This document shows positions 1-10,684 of a stretch of 64,000 nt of DNA, piece by piece. Source of the stretch: Helianthus annuus (taxonomy: Eukaryota; Streptophyta; Magnoliopsida; Asterales; Asteraceae); the NCBI RefSeq assembly GCF_002127325.2, contig NC_035448.2, positions 62,793,751 to 62,857,750 of the forward strand. The letters are read 5' to 3'. The notes beneath the pieces were generated by a model, which saw nothing but the letters and a program-made list of their open reading frames with translations, was not told the origin of the DNA and searched no databases. Each line of letters starts with the position of its first letter. Positions within the stretch are counted from its first letter, which is position 1. Both the position numbers and the translations under genes were made by a program.

Positions 1-633
1 GTCAGTACTTTCGTACAGCAGAGAGACGAACTTGACTCCCGGATAAATGTGATATTTTATCACTTATTTGTTTCGACATGTGATTGTTTATCACTTATTG
101 AGGTCGAATGCAGTATGTACACGTATGTATAGTATCATGGAAGATCTAGACTTGCGTCCCCGTTATTTTCGGTAAAAGATACAACCATGATACCCAGATG
201 ATAAGCAGCATAAAGACCGAATATCTCAGAACCTCGGCAATCTCTCAAACGAAATTTCGGTACTAAGACCATATGCCAATGAATGATTCCCACCTGGTCT
301 TCAGTCGATTAAGGTTTATATCATCCTGCACACTTTAAAATGATTGTGAGCCTACCGATACATCTTATATAGAGCTGCTTATCATTTTTCAGTTTAGGTT
401 TAAAGAGGTTTGGATAGACCACTAATGTACTATCATTTTCTCTTTTGCTCGCCAGGAAACTCATTTTTGTTTTTCTATTGTTTTTGTGTTTTTAAATTTT
501 TCGATGTTTTTGGATTTTCAAATTTTGAATTGGATTTACTCCCCCTAAAATCAACAAACTAAGATAAAATTTAAAAGACACAAAGATATGTACAAAAATG
601 ATTTCTCGATGTCGAATTAACTCATGTTTTACC

Positions 634-1520
634 TCAATGCCGTTTACCAAAATTAAATTTTAATCCGAAATGATATATCGAATTTTGGAAAAATGAGTTG
701 GCACGTCGGTAAGCGGTGCGGACCATGACAACATTGACGAGTTTCATAGTGAAACAATCACGTGTGAGGTGATATTTGAGTTCAACGTGTGAGGCCAAAG
801 AGTGCTGTACGAGATGATAATAATTCATAAAGCAGCTTAAATATCAACAAGTATAGGAGAGATTAGAAATTTAAAACCGTATCCTGCAACTGCTTCGTGC
901 ATTGCAGGGAACCTGAGTGCTCTCCCAAACTGGATATCCACCCGGTGTGGATTTCAAGGTTGATTTTTGTAGCAACTTCACTTAATCCGAGATAACTCTA
1001 CACACCAACAAGATCAGACACCTCCAGGTCCGGCTGGTCTTCCACATTGCACCAGCGAAGGTCTTTGTCTTTCTCTTTCAGAAGTAATGTGCGGATGTTC
1101 AATCCATGCCAAGGCATCTGCACACCCGGTTGGTTTGTTCAACAAACACATTTTCATCAATCACACCGCGAAGAAATGTACACTGCACGTTCATCTTGTT
1201 GATTTTGAACTTCAGACGTGCTGCAGGTGCGTACATTTTGATTGAATCTATCATGTTGACCTGATCAAAAACCAAAACAACCAAATTTTTGGCACATATT
1301 CCATCTAGTCGAATTTTTCAACTTCATTCAACCACATTCTTTCATCAGAAATTTTTGTCTTCTTTTCTTTTTCCTTTCTCTCCATCAATGGCAACAATAT
1401 TCTCCTAGATGTAACAATATTTCGGAGCCGCATGTCGCCGATCTTGTGCATGGACGCTCCGCTATCAACAATCCTGAGACTATCAATAGTTCCTCCTCCT
1501 GGAACATCCTGCACACTCAT
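634..1520 (-). pseudogene. Collapsed pol remnant of element B
   Basis: Short out-of-frame pieces align in order to pol of element A. First comes a protease start with DSGAS (about 1470). Next is the reverse-transcriptase stretch around the A motif YAPVARL and its VEQ motif (1099-1284). Then come a KSTTAG-type RNase H scrap near 940 and the C-terminal RNase H tail with DYGFEF-like and RDCF motifs (634-828). Integrase, the YVDD box and most of RNase H are missing. About 3.4 kb of pol is compressed into 0.9 kb by several internal deletions. The same compression occurs in elements C and E, so it was inherited rather than produced at this site. Confidence 0.85.
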
Positions 1521-1527
1521 TCAGAGA

Positions 1528-3912
1528 TTAGTTGGAGAGGGGGACCCAAGCCTTCACAGACTTGGGTCGTCCGTCATCATCGAGAATTGTAACATCCATT
1601 TCCCGATGATTCGGAATTGATTTAGCTCCCCCTGAAACAGTTACCGCTTTTGGTTTCCAAATCTGTTTTTGTTTTTCATTTTTAACTTCTAACCTAACAG
1701 ACTGTGTTTGGATAACCTCTGGTTTCAAAGCCTTTTCAACTTCTTTTCTTTGTTTCTTTTTCTGTTTCTTTTCTCGTTGTTTAACAAGACGAGGGTCCTG
1801 TTTTGGTGAAACAGATCTTTTATGGTAATTGTTACCATGGGGGGTATCAACCTTTGCCTTTCCTTTCATGATATATGGACAGTTTCTGACAATGTGCCCG
1901 TACTCACAACATTCAAAGCATGATCTCCGTTCAATAAACCTCGGAGTATCATAACTGTAAGAACTTGACGATGAACTTCGTGATCTTGAGGTACGTGGTC
2001 CTACATCACAACCGTTTGTGTGTTGTGTGTAATTGTTTTGACTGTTTCTTTTCAAAATTTTACTTTGTTTAACAAAATCCATGTTGGATTTATTTTCAAA
2101 AGTTTCAATTTTATCCGTTCCCGTTGATTTCACAAAGTTCACCCTTTTGTTCTTCTTTTGGGTCTGTTTCTTTTGACCTTGAGTCGGTAATTTACCTTTT
2201 GGTTTGGTGCGATTTTGCTGCCTTTTCACTGTCGGTAATTTCTGATTGCCATATTGTTTCCGAACTTCGGCCTTTGGAATCGGAGGGCACTGTGTTACCA
2301 CAACATGTGAACCCGACTTTCCCAAACACTTACTTGTCGAATTTTTAAAAACTTTACTGATTAAAGATTGATTTACATTCTTAATCGGAAAATCTTTGTC
2401 AGAATAGATTTTATCATCACCAATAAGAGTGTACAACAAATTCACACTCTCAGACTCTTTTGCAGACCTGGACTCGATCGGAACAGTCTTAGCAGGTTTT
2501 GCGGGAGGATCACATAGAATATGATTCTCAAGAGGTATGTCCTCTTCTTTGATTACCGCATCAGACTTTGCGACTTTGCTGAGTCAGTATCATCGGATTC
2601 ATCATCAGAAGAATCAGCATCCTCAACAACAACTGGAGGATCCTGATTCTGTTCAGCAGAAGACACACATGTATCTGCTGACACATCTGAATCTGATGAT
2701 ACTTCCTTCTTGTATCCATGTCCGGTCGCAAATTCCTCAATGTCTAAAGGAACAGATGGTTCAAAGAGTCCTATACTCCTCATCAGGCATGGCATCATAA
2801 TTGTGTCTAACAGGTGGCGGACATTTCTTATATCCAATGCATGTGACATCCTTCTTCTCTTTCTGAACATCAATGATGTGATCCAACACATAGCTAGAGC
2901 TTAAATAGCTGTCTAACTTGAGCCGGATCGCCTCATTTTCAGTTTTAACACAAGCCATTTCTTTTTGCATTATCTCAAGGCGATTGATATAGCAATTTAT
3001 GTCCGTTTGTTTTCTTGAAACCATTTTTGTTAGCTCGGTTTTATCTTTCTTTAATTTTTCAATCATCGATTTAAATTCCTTTTCATGGTTTTCATAAAAC
3101 ATGTTGGCTTCTGTGCATTTAGAAAGATCCACGGTCAACTTTTGATTGTGGATGAATGTCACATCATACTTGTTTTGCAAGGCCTCATGTTTGCTTTGCA
3201 AGTCACACCACTTAGCATCCAAAGAAACATGTTTGTTTTGCAAGTCAAACAAATTAGCTTTTAAAGCATCATGTTTGCTTTGCAACTCAGACATATTAGC
3301 ATCTAAATCAACACACCTATCACATCTATCACAACTATCAGATTTTGATTCATCGACACGTACCTGACTGGAATCACTCTCAGATGTTGGCCTTTCTGCA
3401 TTAGAATCAACAACCTCCCTTGATGATTCACGTTTAGATCCATCCTCGCTTGAACTTGAAGTTGTAACATCTTCAACTGAAGTTGAAACGTCTTCATCTG
3501 AACTACTGTCATGTTCAGAACTGTCGTTATTTCCCGAGGATTCACCATTGCTGGCATCTTTGACAATTTCAGCACAAAACGCCGTTTTTGTTTGACTACA
3601 GTTCCTTGGATCAAGAGATGATGGTGCTACAGTAGAACGATGGCGCTGTGAAGCAACTGGTGTTAATGGATTTCCATACAAGTCTGTTGTTCTTTCTGGT
3701 TTGCGAACTGATTGTATTGGATTTCCATATATGTCTGTTGTCGTTTTCGGTTCACTTTGCTTTTGATTGGTAACCGATGCCCATTGTTCTGCCATAATTC
3801 GAGGTCGTGTGGGAGATTCGGTTGCGGGAGATTCGGCCCATGATGGCGACAAACGCGTGTTTATATACTTGCTCTCTGCAGTTGCCGGCGTACCCCACCA
3901 ATTTGGATTCAT
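1528..3912 (-). pseudogene. Gag-like coding region of element B (no capsid domain)
   Basis: Starts at 3912 with MNPNWWGT, as in A and C. The first frame is open for 383 codons (3912-2761). It contains DIYGNP/DLYGNP repeats (residues about 57-80), a Ser/Asp/Glu-rich acidic tract (about 115-200) and a long coiled coil with LQSKH-type repeats (about 205-370). Two small frameshifts (near 2765 and 2560) separate it from the rest. The remainder is an acidic EDADSSDDESDD stretch and a basic 305-residue frame with a CX2CX4HX4C zinc knuckle (CFECCEYGHIVRNC, near 1900). Compared with A, the roughly 200-residue UBN2 capsid domain and the first zinc knuckle are absent. What is kept is the predicted coiled-coil and RNA-binding part. 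Confidence 0.85.
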
Positions 3913-3925
3913 TTTAAAAGTTTTG

Positions 3926-4110
3926 ACGAAACTGATTTGAATAATTATGATCGACGAAACAGATGTGAATTAAGATCGACGAAACAGATGTGAATTATGA
4001 TCGACGAAACTCTTTTGTGTTGTTATGCGACGAAACAGTGTTATGTGGATCTGATCGACGAAACTTAAGGTGTGATGTAATGCTTCAACGAAATGTGTGG
4101 GTATTTTGTT
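3926..4110. repeat. Leader array of CGACGAAAC motifs (element B)
   Basis: Between the gag start and the primer-binding site there are at least six copies of CGACGAAAC, several within the longer unit ATCGACGAAACAGATGTG. The same motif, in both orientations, is clustered in this element's U3 (4858-4915, and 54935-55055 in copy 2). A second copy of the leader array lies at about 54002-54186. Confidence 0.85.
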
Positions 4111-4594
4111 GACTAAAGTGTCCAACTTGTAGGATATTTTCACAAACAATATTATCTTATATTTTATACTTAAAAATCTTATCCTGACACAAGCTCTTCT
4201 TTTGTCAAACCCAACATGCTTTCGGCTACTATTCAACCAACCATCATCATCATGCTTTTGTACCCAATAGTCAACTAAAAGTATTTTAATCATAAACACT
4301 TCAATATTTTATCAAAACAAAGATCAAACACAATAATATATGAAGAACACTTTGAATATGATGAAGTTTCCGGTAAACTTATGAGTTTTCTGGTGAACCG
4401 AAAAATTTCCGAACACGAATTTTTGCTAAGAAACTCGACACAACTTTTACCTATAAAGATCTCCAACCTTTTTAACAAGTTTTAAACCAAACAACATCAA
4501 ACAAACACAGATTTTCGAGTTTAAAAAGAGACTCAAAACCCACTCGAAAATGCCACTCGAACCTCGGTTTTCAACAAGAAATCGAGCCCCTTAC

Positions 4595-4606
4595 GCTCTA
4601 ATACCA
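4595..4606 (-). other. Primer-binding site of element B
   Basis: The minus strand reads TGGTATTAGAGC two bases inside the 5' LTR. This is the plant initiator tRNA-Met complement TGGTATCAGAGC with one C-to-T change. It fixes the orientation of the element and the inner LTR edge. The second copy is at 54671-54682. Confidence 0.85.
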
Positions 4607-4608
4607 AT

Positions 4609-5267
4609 TGTAGGTCCGTTTGCGGATCGCCGGACAACTATGATTTCTTGTTTCGGGTGGCGAAACGAGTGCGGAATCCCTGTTACGACACAAACCGAGC
4701 GAGAGGTAAACAATACGCAAAGATATCAACGATTAACAATTACGTGTATTGATTTCGACAAAGTTTAGTTACATAAAATGATACAATACGAAACAACTAA
4801 ACTTTCAGTTCTCTCGCATTCTCTCCTCACACCTATGTCTGTTTATATAGTGCCAGCATCGACGAACCAGAACAGGACTTCGAGGAATCAAGACTGTTGT
4901 CGACGAAACACATCACAGTGGGGTTCGTCCCAGTTGAAGGTTTAAGCCCAAATGTAAAAGTTTCGGCCCACTAGAGTTGTTTCATGCATTCTTTACGTGA
5001 ATCATGTTTCACAAAATCCATATTTGAAAGCTTAGTCAACTTATGACATCATCATGACATCATCATGACATCATCATGATGATGTCATGATGATGTGGCG
5101 GCGGGAACCGGCTCGCGGCACTTCGTGCTTCGCGTGTCGAACTCTGGGGCGCACGACGGAGGAATGTCGTGACGTCGGGCTTGAGCCGGACCTAACCGTG
5201 TCGAAACCAAGTTGAACTGAACCGAGTCGAACCGAGTCAAGTCGCGTCCACAAAAGGTGTATCAACA
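4609..5267 (-). repeat. 5' LTR of element B (copy 1)
   Basis: 659 bp bounded by TG (4609) and CA (5267). On the minus strand the TATA box is CTATATAAAC (4841-4850), so U3 is the right-hand part. U3 contains CGACGAAAC motifs (4858-4915), an inverted array of TGACATCATCA units (5043-5096) and CCGAACCGAG-type repeats (about 5180-5250). This copy lacks 72 bp present in copy 2 (54996-55067), which removed two of the CGACGAAAC units. Confidence 0.9.
5043..5096. promoter_or_regulatory. Inverted TGACATCA-type array in U3 of element B
   Basis: Three direct TGACATCATCA units are followed by their inverse (TGATGATGTCA), giving a long dyad with an ATCATGAT centre. The half-sites resemble bZIP binding sites (established for TGAC-core elements). 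Here the sites are simply upstream of the TATA box. A copy lies at about 55190-55243, and a shorter version occurs in the LTR at 48210-48943 (near 48735-48770). Confidence 0.55.
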
Positions 5268-5762
5268 TCAACTGAAGTTGAAACGTCTTCAACTAAACTA
5301 CTGTCATGTTCAGAACTGTCATCGTTTCGCGATGATTCACCATTGCTGGCATCTTTGACAATTTTAGCATAAAACGCCGTTTTTGTTTGACTACAATTCC
5401 TTGGATCAAGAGATGATGGTGCTACAGTAGAACGATGGCAGCTGTGAAGCAACTGGTGGTACTGGATTTCCATACAAGTCTGTTGTTCTTTTTGGTTTGG
5501 GAACTGATTTTATTGGATTTCCATATATGTCTGTTGTCATTTTTGGTTCACTTTGCTTTTGATTAGTAACCAATGCCCATTGTTCTGCCGTAATTTGAGG
5601 TGGTGTGGGAGATTCGGCCCATGATGGTGATAAACGCGTGTTTATATACTTGCTCTCCGTATTAGATGCGGGTGCGGGAGATTCGACCCATGATGGAGAT
5701 AATCCGGTGCTTCTATACTTACTTTCCGTATTAGCCGGAGTACCCCACCAATCCGGATTCAT
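5268..5762 (-). pseudogene. Gag N-terminus of element C, truncated by B (copy 1)
   Basis: Starts at 5762 with MNPDWWGTP and has two SKY...LSPSW repeats and DIYGNP/DLYGNP repeats, then an acidic Ser-rich region. The frame shifts near 5410 and the gene is cut at 5268 by the insertion of element B; the rest continues on the far side of B (46330-48209). As in B, the UBN2 capsid domain seen in A is missing between the YGNP repeats and the acidic region. Confidence 0.85.
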
Positions 5763-5859
5763 TTCGAATATTTAATGACGAATACCTAAATAAATCATAC
5801 AAATCAAACAGTTAAGAATGTTTTAAAAAGCTTTTGTTAATAATATGAAAAGATATGTG

Positions 5860-6375
5860 ACGAAATTAAGGGGTTTTCATCGCTGATATAGGGGTTTTCG
5901 TCGCTGTAGGATGATGATTGACACTTCTGATTTCGTCGCTGAAATGCTTGATTGACACTTCTGGTTTCGTCGCTGAAATATTTGACGAAAATCAGGGGTG
6001 TTCGTCGCTGGGGTGATGACGAAAATAGAAGAGTTTTCGTTGACTGATGTATGGTGATTTCGTTGACTGATGTATGGTGATTTTGTCATAGACACTAAGT
6101 TGATTTCGTCGAAGACAAGTCAAGCACCAGTGATTTCATCCAGCATGTAGTGATGACGAAATCAGGATTGTGATTTCGTCCAGAATGATTACAATTGGAT
6201 TTCGTCCAGAATGGTAACAATTGGATTTCGTCCAGAATGGTAACAATTGGATTTCGTCCAGAATGGTAATGTTGACAAATGTGATTTCGTCCAAGCCTGA
6301 TTTTGTTGACTAATGAGATTTCGTTGACTGGAAGAGTGATTTCGTCCAGACACACTAGATGTTGGTGATTTCGTG
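5860..6375. repeat. Leader array of GATTTCGTC motifs (element C)
   Basis: About 20 copies of TTTCGTC/GACGAAA are scattered through the leader, mostly followed by CAG, CGCTG or TTGACTG. A perfect tandem block at 6172-6275 has four 26-bp units beginning GATTTCGTCCAGAATGGTAA. The same GATTTCGTC motif is clustered in the U3 of this element (7190-7320). The copy-2 equivalent is about 56008-56523, with the tandem block at 56320-56423. Confidence 0.9.
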
Positions 6376-6891
6376 GACAATAGGTGAAGACAAATTAGAT
6401 ATTTATCAAACTAGATCAAATCTTATCCTTCTGACAAGAAAACTTCTTTTTCAAACAACCATCCTTTTCAGACTTTTCTTACTAACTATCATGATGCAAA
6501 TGTACACAAATGTCAAACAAGTGTATTATATTCAACAACAATAATTCATAACACAAACAAAATCAGAATTTTAAGATCAAACATAGAGACTTATGAAGAA
6601 CCAACAAGAATAACTTGAAGCACCTGATGAACTCCGATGAATTTTCTGATCACAAATTTTGCACACAAGTTTAGCAACAAGAATAACATGTGTACATGCA
6701 TTTTAACAATGGTTTTATAAAAACTAATAGCAAGATACAAAGATTTTCAAGGTTTTGATGAAAAGCTTTTCCAGAAATATGTTTTTTTTTAAACAAGAAT
6801 ACAAGCTGAAAAACCCTTTTTAAAATCTATCAAAACACAAGAAAATCAACTTGGTTTAAACAAGGAATCGAGCCAATGCTTTGATACCAAT

Positions 6892-7610
6892 TGTAGATCT
6901 ACCCGGAGGATCGAGTAACCTCTATTCCCTATTTTCCGACAAACCCGTGAGTGCGGAATCCAAACAGGTAAGTTAGACCAAGTTACGAACACGTAAAAGA
7001 CAAGATTCACCGATTAACACTCCAATGTATTAATCTAGAAAACGGTTACAAAGCAATGTTTACAAGATGCTCTCATAAACTCTCTCTCAGTGTGTGTGTG
7101 TTTACAGTGTGTTCGCTCCAATGAAATCTATTCAGAGTTCCATTTTTTTTTTGTTTCTGTCTGTTTGTGGTGTATATATAGTAAGATGCTTGACGAAATC
7201 AAGTCCTGGATGAAAACTCATCAACGAAAACCAAGATCTTGGATTTCGTCACATGTGGTGTTTTCGTCCCATTTGGTTTTCACCACAAGGGTGATTTCGT
7301 CCTAGGGTGATTTCGTTCATCAGTTGGGCCGGGCCGATGACTTGGGCTTGGACTTTGGCATGTAGGACTTCTTCATGTATGGGCTTCTACTTGTGTTGGG
7401 CTTCATCATGGATTGGACCAAACAAACTAACAGACAACATAAACATAAGCTATGTTAAATGCATACTGCACACACGCAGTAGCAATTACATCGAACGTTT
7501 ACGAAGTAAATCACATACCGAGTCAAGACAGGAGGTTGTCTTGACTACGGCCTTCACTTCGTAGCCGAGTCGAACCGAGCCGAGCCATATCCACATAATA
7601 TGTATCAACA
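6892..7610 (-). repeat. 5' LTR of element C (copy 1)
   Basis: 719 bp, TG...CA. The minus-strand TATA box CTATATATACA is at 7171-7181. The primer-binding site lies just outside at 6878-6889 and has one mismatch here (TGGTATCAAAGC), whereas copy 2 has the perfect TGGTATCAGAGC. The U5 half resembles element A's LTR, including a shared GATTCACCGATTAACAC block, so A and C are related families with divergent U3 regions. Confidence 0.9.
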
Positions 7611-7615
7611 AATAT

Positions 7616-9811
7616 AAGTAACTTTCTCCATCCCGGGAAGCAATCTCGGGTGATAACCCAGTTTTACATAATATATTTGAAGTTTTATTTGTATAAGATA
7701 AATTAAATTAACTTCTTATCTAATAAGCATACCATGATGTGCCAATATCATCAAAAATATAATTAGGTTTGACTCACTTAGGGACCATTTTTTCTACATA
7801 CACGTCCTCAAGAACCCCAAAATTTTCAGGGACTAATAATCGCTTTTATTCTTGATGGGAACAATGGAAACTTGTCTTGAATGAAAGGTAAAGCAGTAAA
7901 TCTAAGTGGAGTGACACTTGCCCAATTTTCTTCAAAACATGTTAAATCAACAACAAAACTTCTTTACAAATAAAAATGTATAAGTCATGTGATTTGTTGA
8001 ATTGGGTATTCGAGTATATATTCCAAGAAATATTGGGTAATCAAGTTTGTTGAATTACGTATTCGAGTATATATTTCAGGAAATAGGAAATATTGAGTAA
8101 TCATTCCAAGAAATAAATAAGACAACTCAAATCTTAAGTAGAGGTACACTTACAAGCAAGTGTAGTAGAGCAAGTAAGAAAGAAGATTTCTCATTATGAT
8201 AAAACTGAAATAGAGATGGCTGAAAAAATGGAGAGCATCCAATGTTTATTAGTGCTTGGAGGTTTGTTATCATCGTCTCAATTTCCAAACCCAATTGCCC
8301 AAGTTGAACACAGTCTAAGAATTGAGATTGTGATAACAAAACTTTAAGCAATTATAAACAATGCATGTTCTCCATCCTTTGAACCATCTGTATTTGAGCG
8401 TTATAATAACGAGAAACATTCTCTGATATTCTCTTCTATTTCGGCTTGTAGTTGTGCCTCTACTTGAGATTGATGTGTCATTTTTTTTTCACTTAAAGAA
8501 GTTCAATCCAAGAGTTAAAAAAAATACAAAGAGACGATCCTACACCAAAAGTATGCATGCACTGGTGTCTATCAGGCCTCTTCACTAATTAGATCAGTGA
8601 AGACTTGGGTTGAATCACTTGGCTCATGTACCCGCCTTCTTCAACTTCTCATTTATCCTTTCCTGGAGAAAAACATACGGATTCATAATGGTCAATTTTA
8701 TATCAATATTTATTGTGAGTGTGTATATATCTACTTACAAAGATATCATCAACCAATGTGGTACCTTGGTTCTTAACATGAGTTTAATACTTTAACATTA
8801 ATATTCTCATATACACCCTGAAAACTGAAAATCAAGTAGCCATTAGATACCGTTCAAAACAAGTAGCCTTTAGACAAGTACATTAATATTAGAAAAAGGG
8901 TGTGCCTATTGGCACACTAAAGTGCCTATTGGCACACCAAACCCTAGCAAAATTAGGGTTTATCTACGTAGCGTATTGGTCAATACGCAGCGTAGGTAAA
9001 CCTTAAGTGTGCAGATAGGCAAACTGGGTGTGCAGATAGTTAGGGCCTAGAAAAAAAACAAAATAGATAAATGCATGTTACTAGCTTGACGCCAACGAGG
9101 TCAGTGGTGGCTGTCGACCAGCGTTCTTCTTCGGTCTAAAAAGCGTGAAGGGGTCTAATGGAGGTGGAGTTTTATGTGTCGAGGGTGGCTGCCTGAAAAT
9201 AGAATGAGAAGGAGAGTAAGATGGAAAGAAGGAGGATGAGTGATGAGATGAGATGATATGAGATGGATGGGAATATATAGGGGAGTCCCTGGTTACAAAT
9301 CGAGCAAAATCCCAATGTTATTTAATTCCATTTAAATCAATATATAACATTTAAAATTGTTTTAATTGAATTCCGTTTCTAATCAAACTATATTGCGACA
9401 AAATTCACAAGCAACATTAACTTCTCAATCCAAATAATTAATCTTGTAATCATTACTAAATATCTTAAAACAAATTAAGTCTAATTATATAAATACATAT
9501 CTTTCAACATGGAGAAAAATATGGTACAAAAGTGAAGAAAACCTGAGAAAAACATAAGATGATTTCCAAGGATGGATGAACCACAAATGTGTCGTGATGA
9601 ATAAGTCAGCAAAATTCCTTAGTATCTTTGTTTAGTTGTGTTGATATGCCCTTTGACCTGTTTAGTTTTATTTTTTTTCTTAATTCATAGTGCACTTCAA
9701 AAATGAACGGAAATTTTGGTTTTGATTATGGTTATGTCTTAAAACTGAATCAAGCCGCCCTGCACACACCCTTAAAATCACCGGTTGTGTTTCCCGTCGC
9801 ATAGTGTGGGC
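7616..9811. other. Non-coding flank between elements C and A (copy 1)
   Basis: AT-rich sequence with no convincing gene, domain or splice structure. Apart from the fold-back at 8900-9040 I see nothing recognisable. It is the DNA into which C (left edge) and A (right edge) inserted. The block near 9448-9545 resembles the sequence right of element A (20925-21013), suggesting an older repeat here. Confidence 0.6.
8900..9040. repeat. Fold-back (MITE-like) hairpin cluster
   Basis: Contains a perfect hairpin at 8900-8917 (GTGTGCC, 4-base loop, GGCACAC), a second GTGCC/GGCAC hairpin at 8922-8935, and a 46-bp near-perfect palindrome at 8957-9002 (22-base arms, 19 paired, 2-base loop). GTGTGCAGATAG copies follow. 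The overall layout suggests a small inverted-repeat element, but I cannot fix target duplications. Copy 2 is at about 59049-59189. Confidence 0.6.
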
Positions 9812-10106
9812 ACCACTGTAGGTCCCTCTCGGAGGATGACGAACCTAAACCTTGTTATACTAACCCACTAGCGAGTGCGGAATCCAAGCTAGCAAGCAAA
9901 CCGGGATGAAGCAAGTATAAACACAAACACACAAGATTCACCGATTAACACCACTTGTATTAATACGTATGAATGGTTTCGGTTACAAGCACAATGTTTA
10001 CAAATCAGTTTTGCAAACTCTCAAGTGTGTGTGTGTTTTCGGACAGAATGCTCTCAAACTCTCTATCTTTCTATCTGTGTGCATCTGTCTATCTAACACA
10101 CTGCAT

Positions 10107-10122
10107 GGGTATATATATACCC
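10107..10122 (-). promoter_or_regulatory. Palindromic TATA box of element A LTR
   Basis: GGGTATATATATACCC is a perfect 16-bp palindrome placed between the motif-rich U3 and the R-U5 part. On the minus strand it would direct transcription of the element; its symmetry could also allow transcription in the other direction. The same box is at 20571-20586 in the 5' LTR. Confidence 0.7.
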
Positions 10123-10138
10123 AGCCCAGCATGTCTGG

Positions 10139-10312
10139 TCCGAAGGATCCGATAGATGATCGAAGGATCATCTATCGATGACAAAGTGTTCGAAGGATCT
10201 ACATATACTTCGAAGGATGGCATATCCTTCGAAGTCCAACATTATCCTTCGTAACATATCTTTCGAGGCCATCGAAGGATCTACATTATCCTTCGATGAG
10301 CTATCCTTCGAC
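10139..10312. repeat. U3 array of CGAAGGATC motifs (element A)
   Basis: About ten copies of CGAAGGAT or its inverse ATCCTTCG (one variant ATCTTTCG) lie within about 175 bp immediately upstream of the TATA box, in both orientations. Several form local palindromes. Position suggests an enhancer array. Being in U3, it is also present at the 3' end of the genomic RNA. The matching leader array is at 19510-19903. Confidence 0.9.
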
Positions 10313-10345
10313 ACAGAACATTTACAAACATTTTCTAACTGTTGG

Positions 10346-10382
10346 TCCAAGTCAAACCAGGAGGACGGTTGACTTGGTCAAC
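10346..10382. promoter_or_regulatory. W-box cluster in element A U3
   Basis: GTTGACTTGGTCAAC (10368-10382) contains two inverted TTGAC(T/C) cores, and a third (AGTCAA) lies at about 10350. TTGAC(C/T) is the established WRKY-binding W-box, common in stress-induced plant LTR promoters. Regulation by WRKY factors is inference. The 5' LTR copy is at about 20810-20846. Confidence 0.5.
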
Positions 10383-10455
10383 TTACAGGACTGACAAGGA
10401 CATCGTTTACATCGTGACCGAATACAGACAAAGTACAGACACAAGTGCACCAACA

Positions 10456-10684
10456 AACTCCCCCTTGGCTGTAGCTTTGTCTCGATCTTCGATGGTTGTA
10501 AATTTGTCTCGATCTTGATCTTCTTTGATCCTCATGTCTTCAAGACTCTGATGTCCTTTCAAGTCTTCAATGTCGGAGGATCTTCAAAGTCTTCACGTCT
10601 TGAAAGCAGAGAGTGTATCAACAAACTACCCGTATCATGTAGGAAGTGTGTTGACAAACTCCCCCTTAACATAAGCTCCCCCTT
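10456..10684 (-). other. Polypurine tract and PPT-like modules (element A)
   Basis: AACTCCCCCTT (10456-10466) abuts the 3' LTR; on the minus strand it is the purine-rich plus-strand primer AAGGGGGAGTT. Two further near-identical tracts lie upstream in the element, at 10657-10667 (preceded by TTGACA, resembling an LTR edge) and 10674-10684. A degenerate one is near 10620. Similar sets occur in B, C and E. Confidence 0.8.

Larger units (their letters stand above)
1..5267 (-). mobile_element. Defective Copia element B, right-hand part (copy 1)
   Basis: This is the 5' part of a minus-strand Copia-type LTR retrotransposon; its 3' LTR lies left of the window. Reading on the minus strand from the right it has a 5' LTR (4609-5267), a degenerate primer-binding site, a motif-rich leader, gag-like frames and a collapsed pol remnant. 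It sits inside the gag of element C: the five bases right of the LTR (TCAAC, 5268-5272) match the left flank of B in copy 2. It lacks the UBN2 capsid region, integrase and most of reverse transcriptase, so it can only move with proteins from another element. Confidence 0.9.
5268..7610 (-). mobile_element. Element C, right-hand end (copy 1)
   Basis: This is the 5' end of an older minus-strand Copia element interrupted by B. It contains the gag start (5762), a leader with GATTTCGTC arrays, a primer-binding site and the 5' LTR (6892-7610). The base-for-base counterpart in copy 2 is 55416-57758, where the element's other end is also in view. The five bases right of the LTR (AATAT, 7611-7615) equal the target duplication at the left end of C (42921-42925). 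Confidence 0.9.
9817..10455 (-). repeat. 3' LTR of element A (copy 1)
   Basis: TG...CA, 639 bp, abutting the polypurine tract on its right. U3 is the right-hand part (about 10123-10455) and R-U5 the left. The partner is 20281-20919 and the copy-2 equivalent is 59966-60604. Confidence 0.97.
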
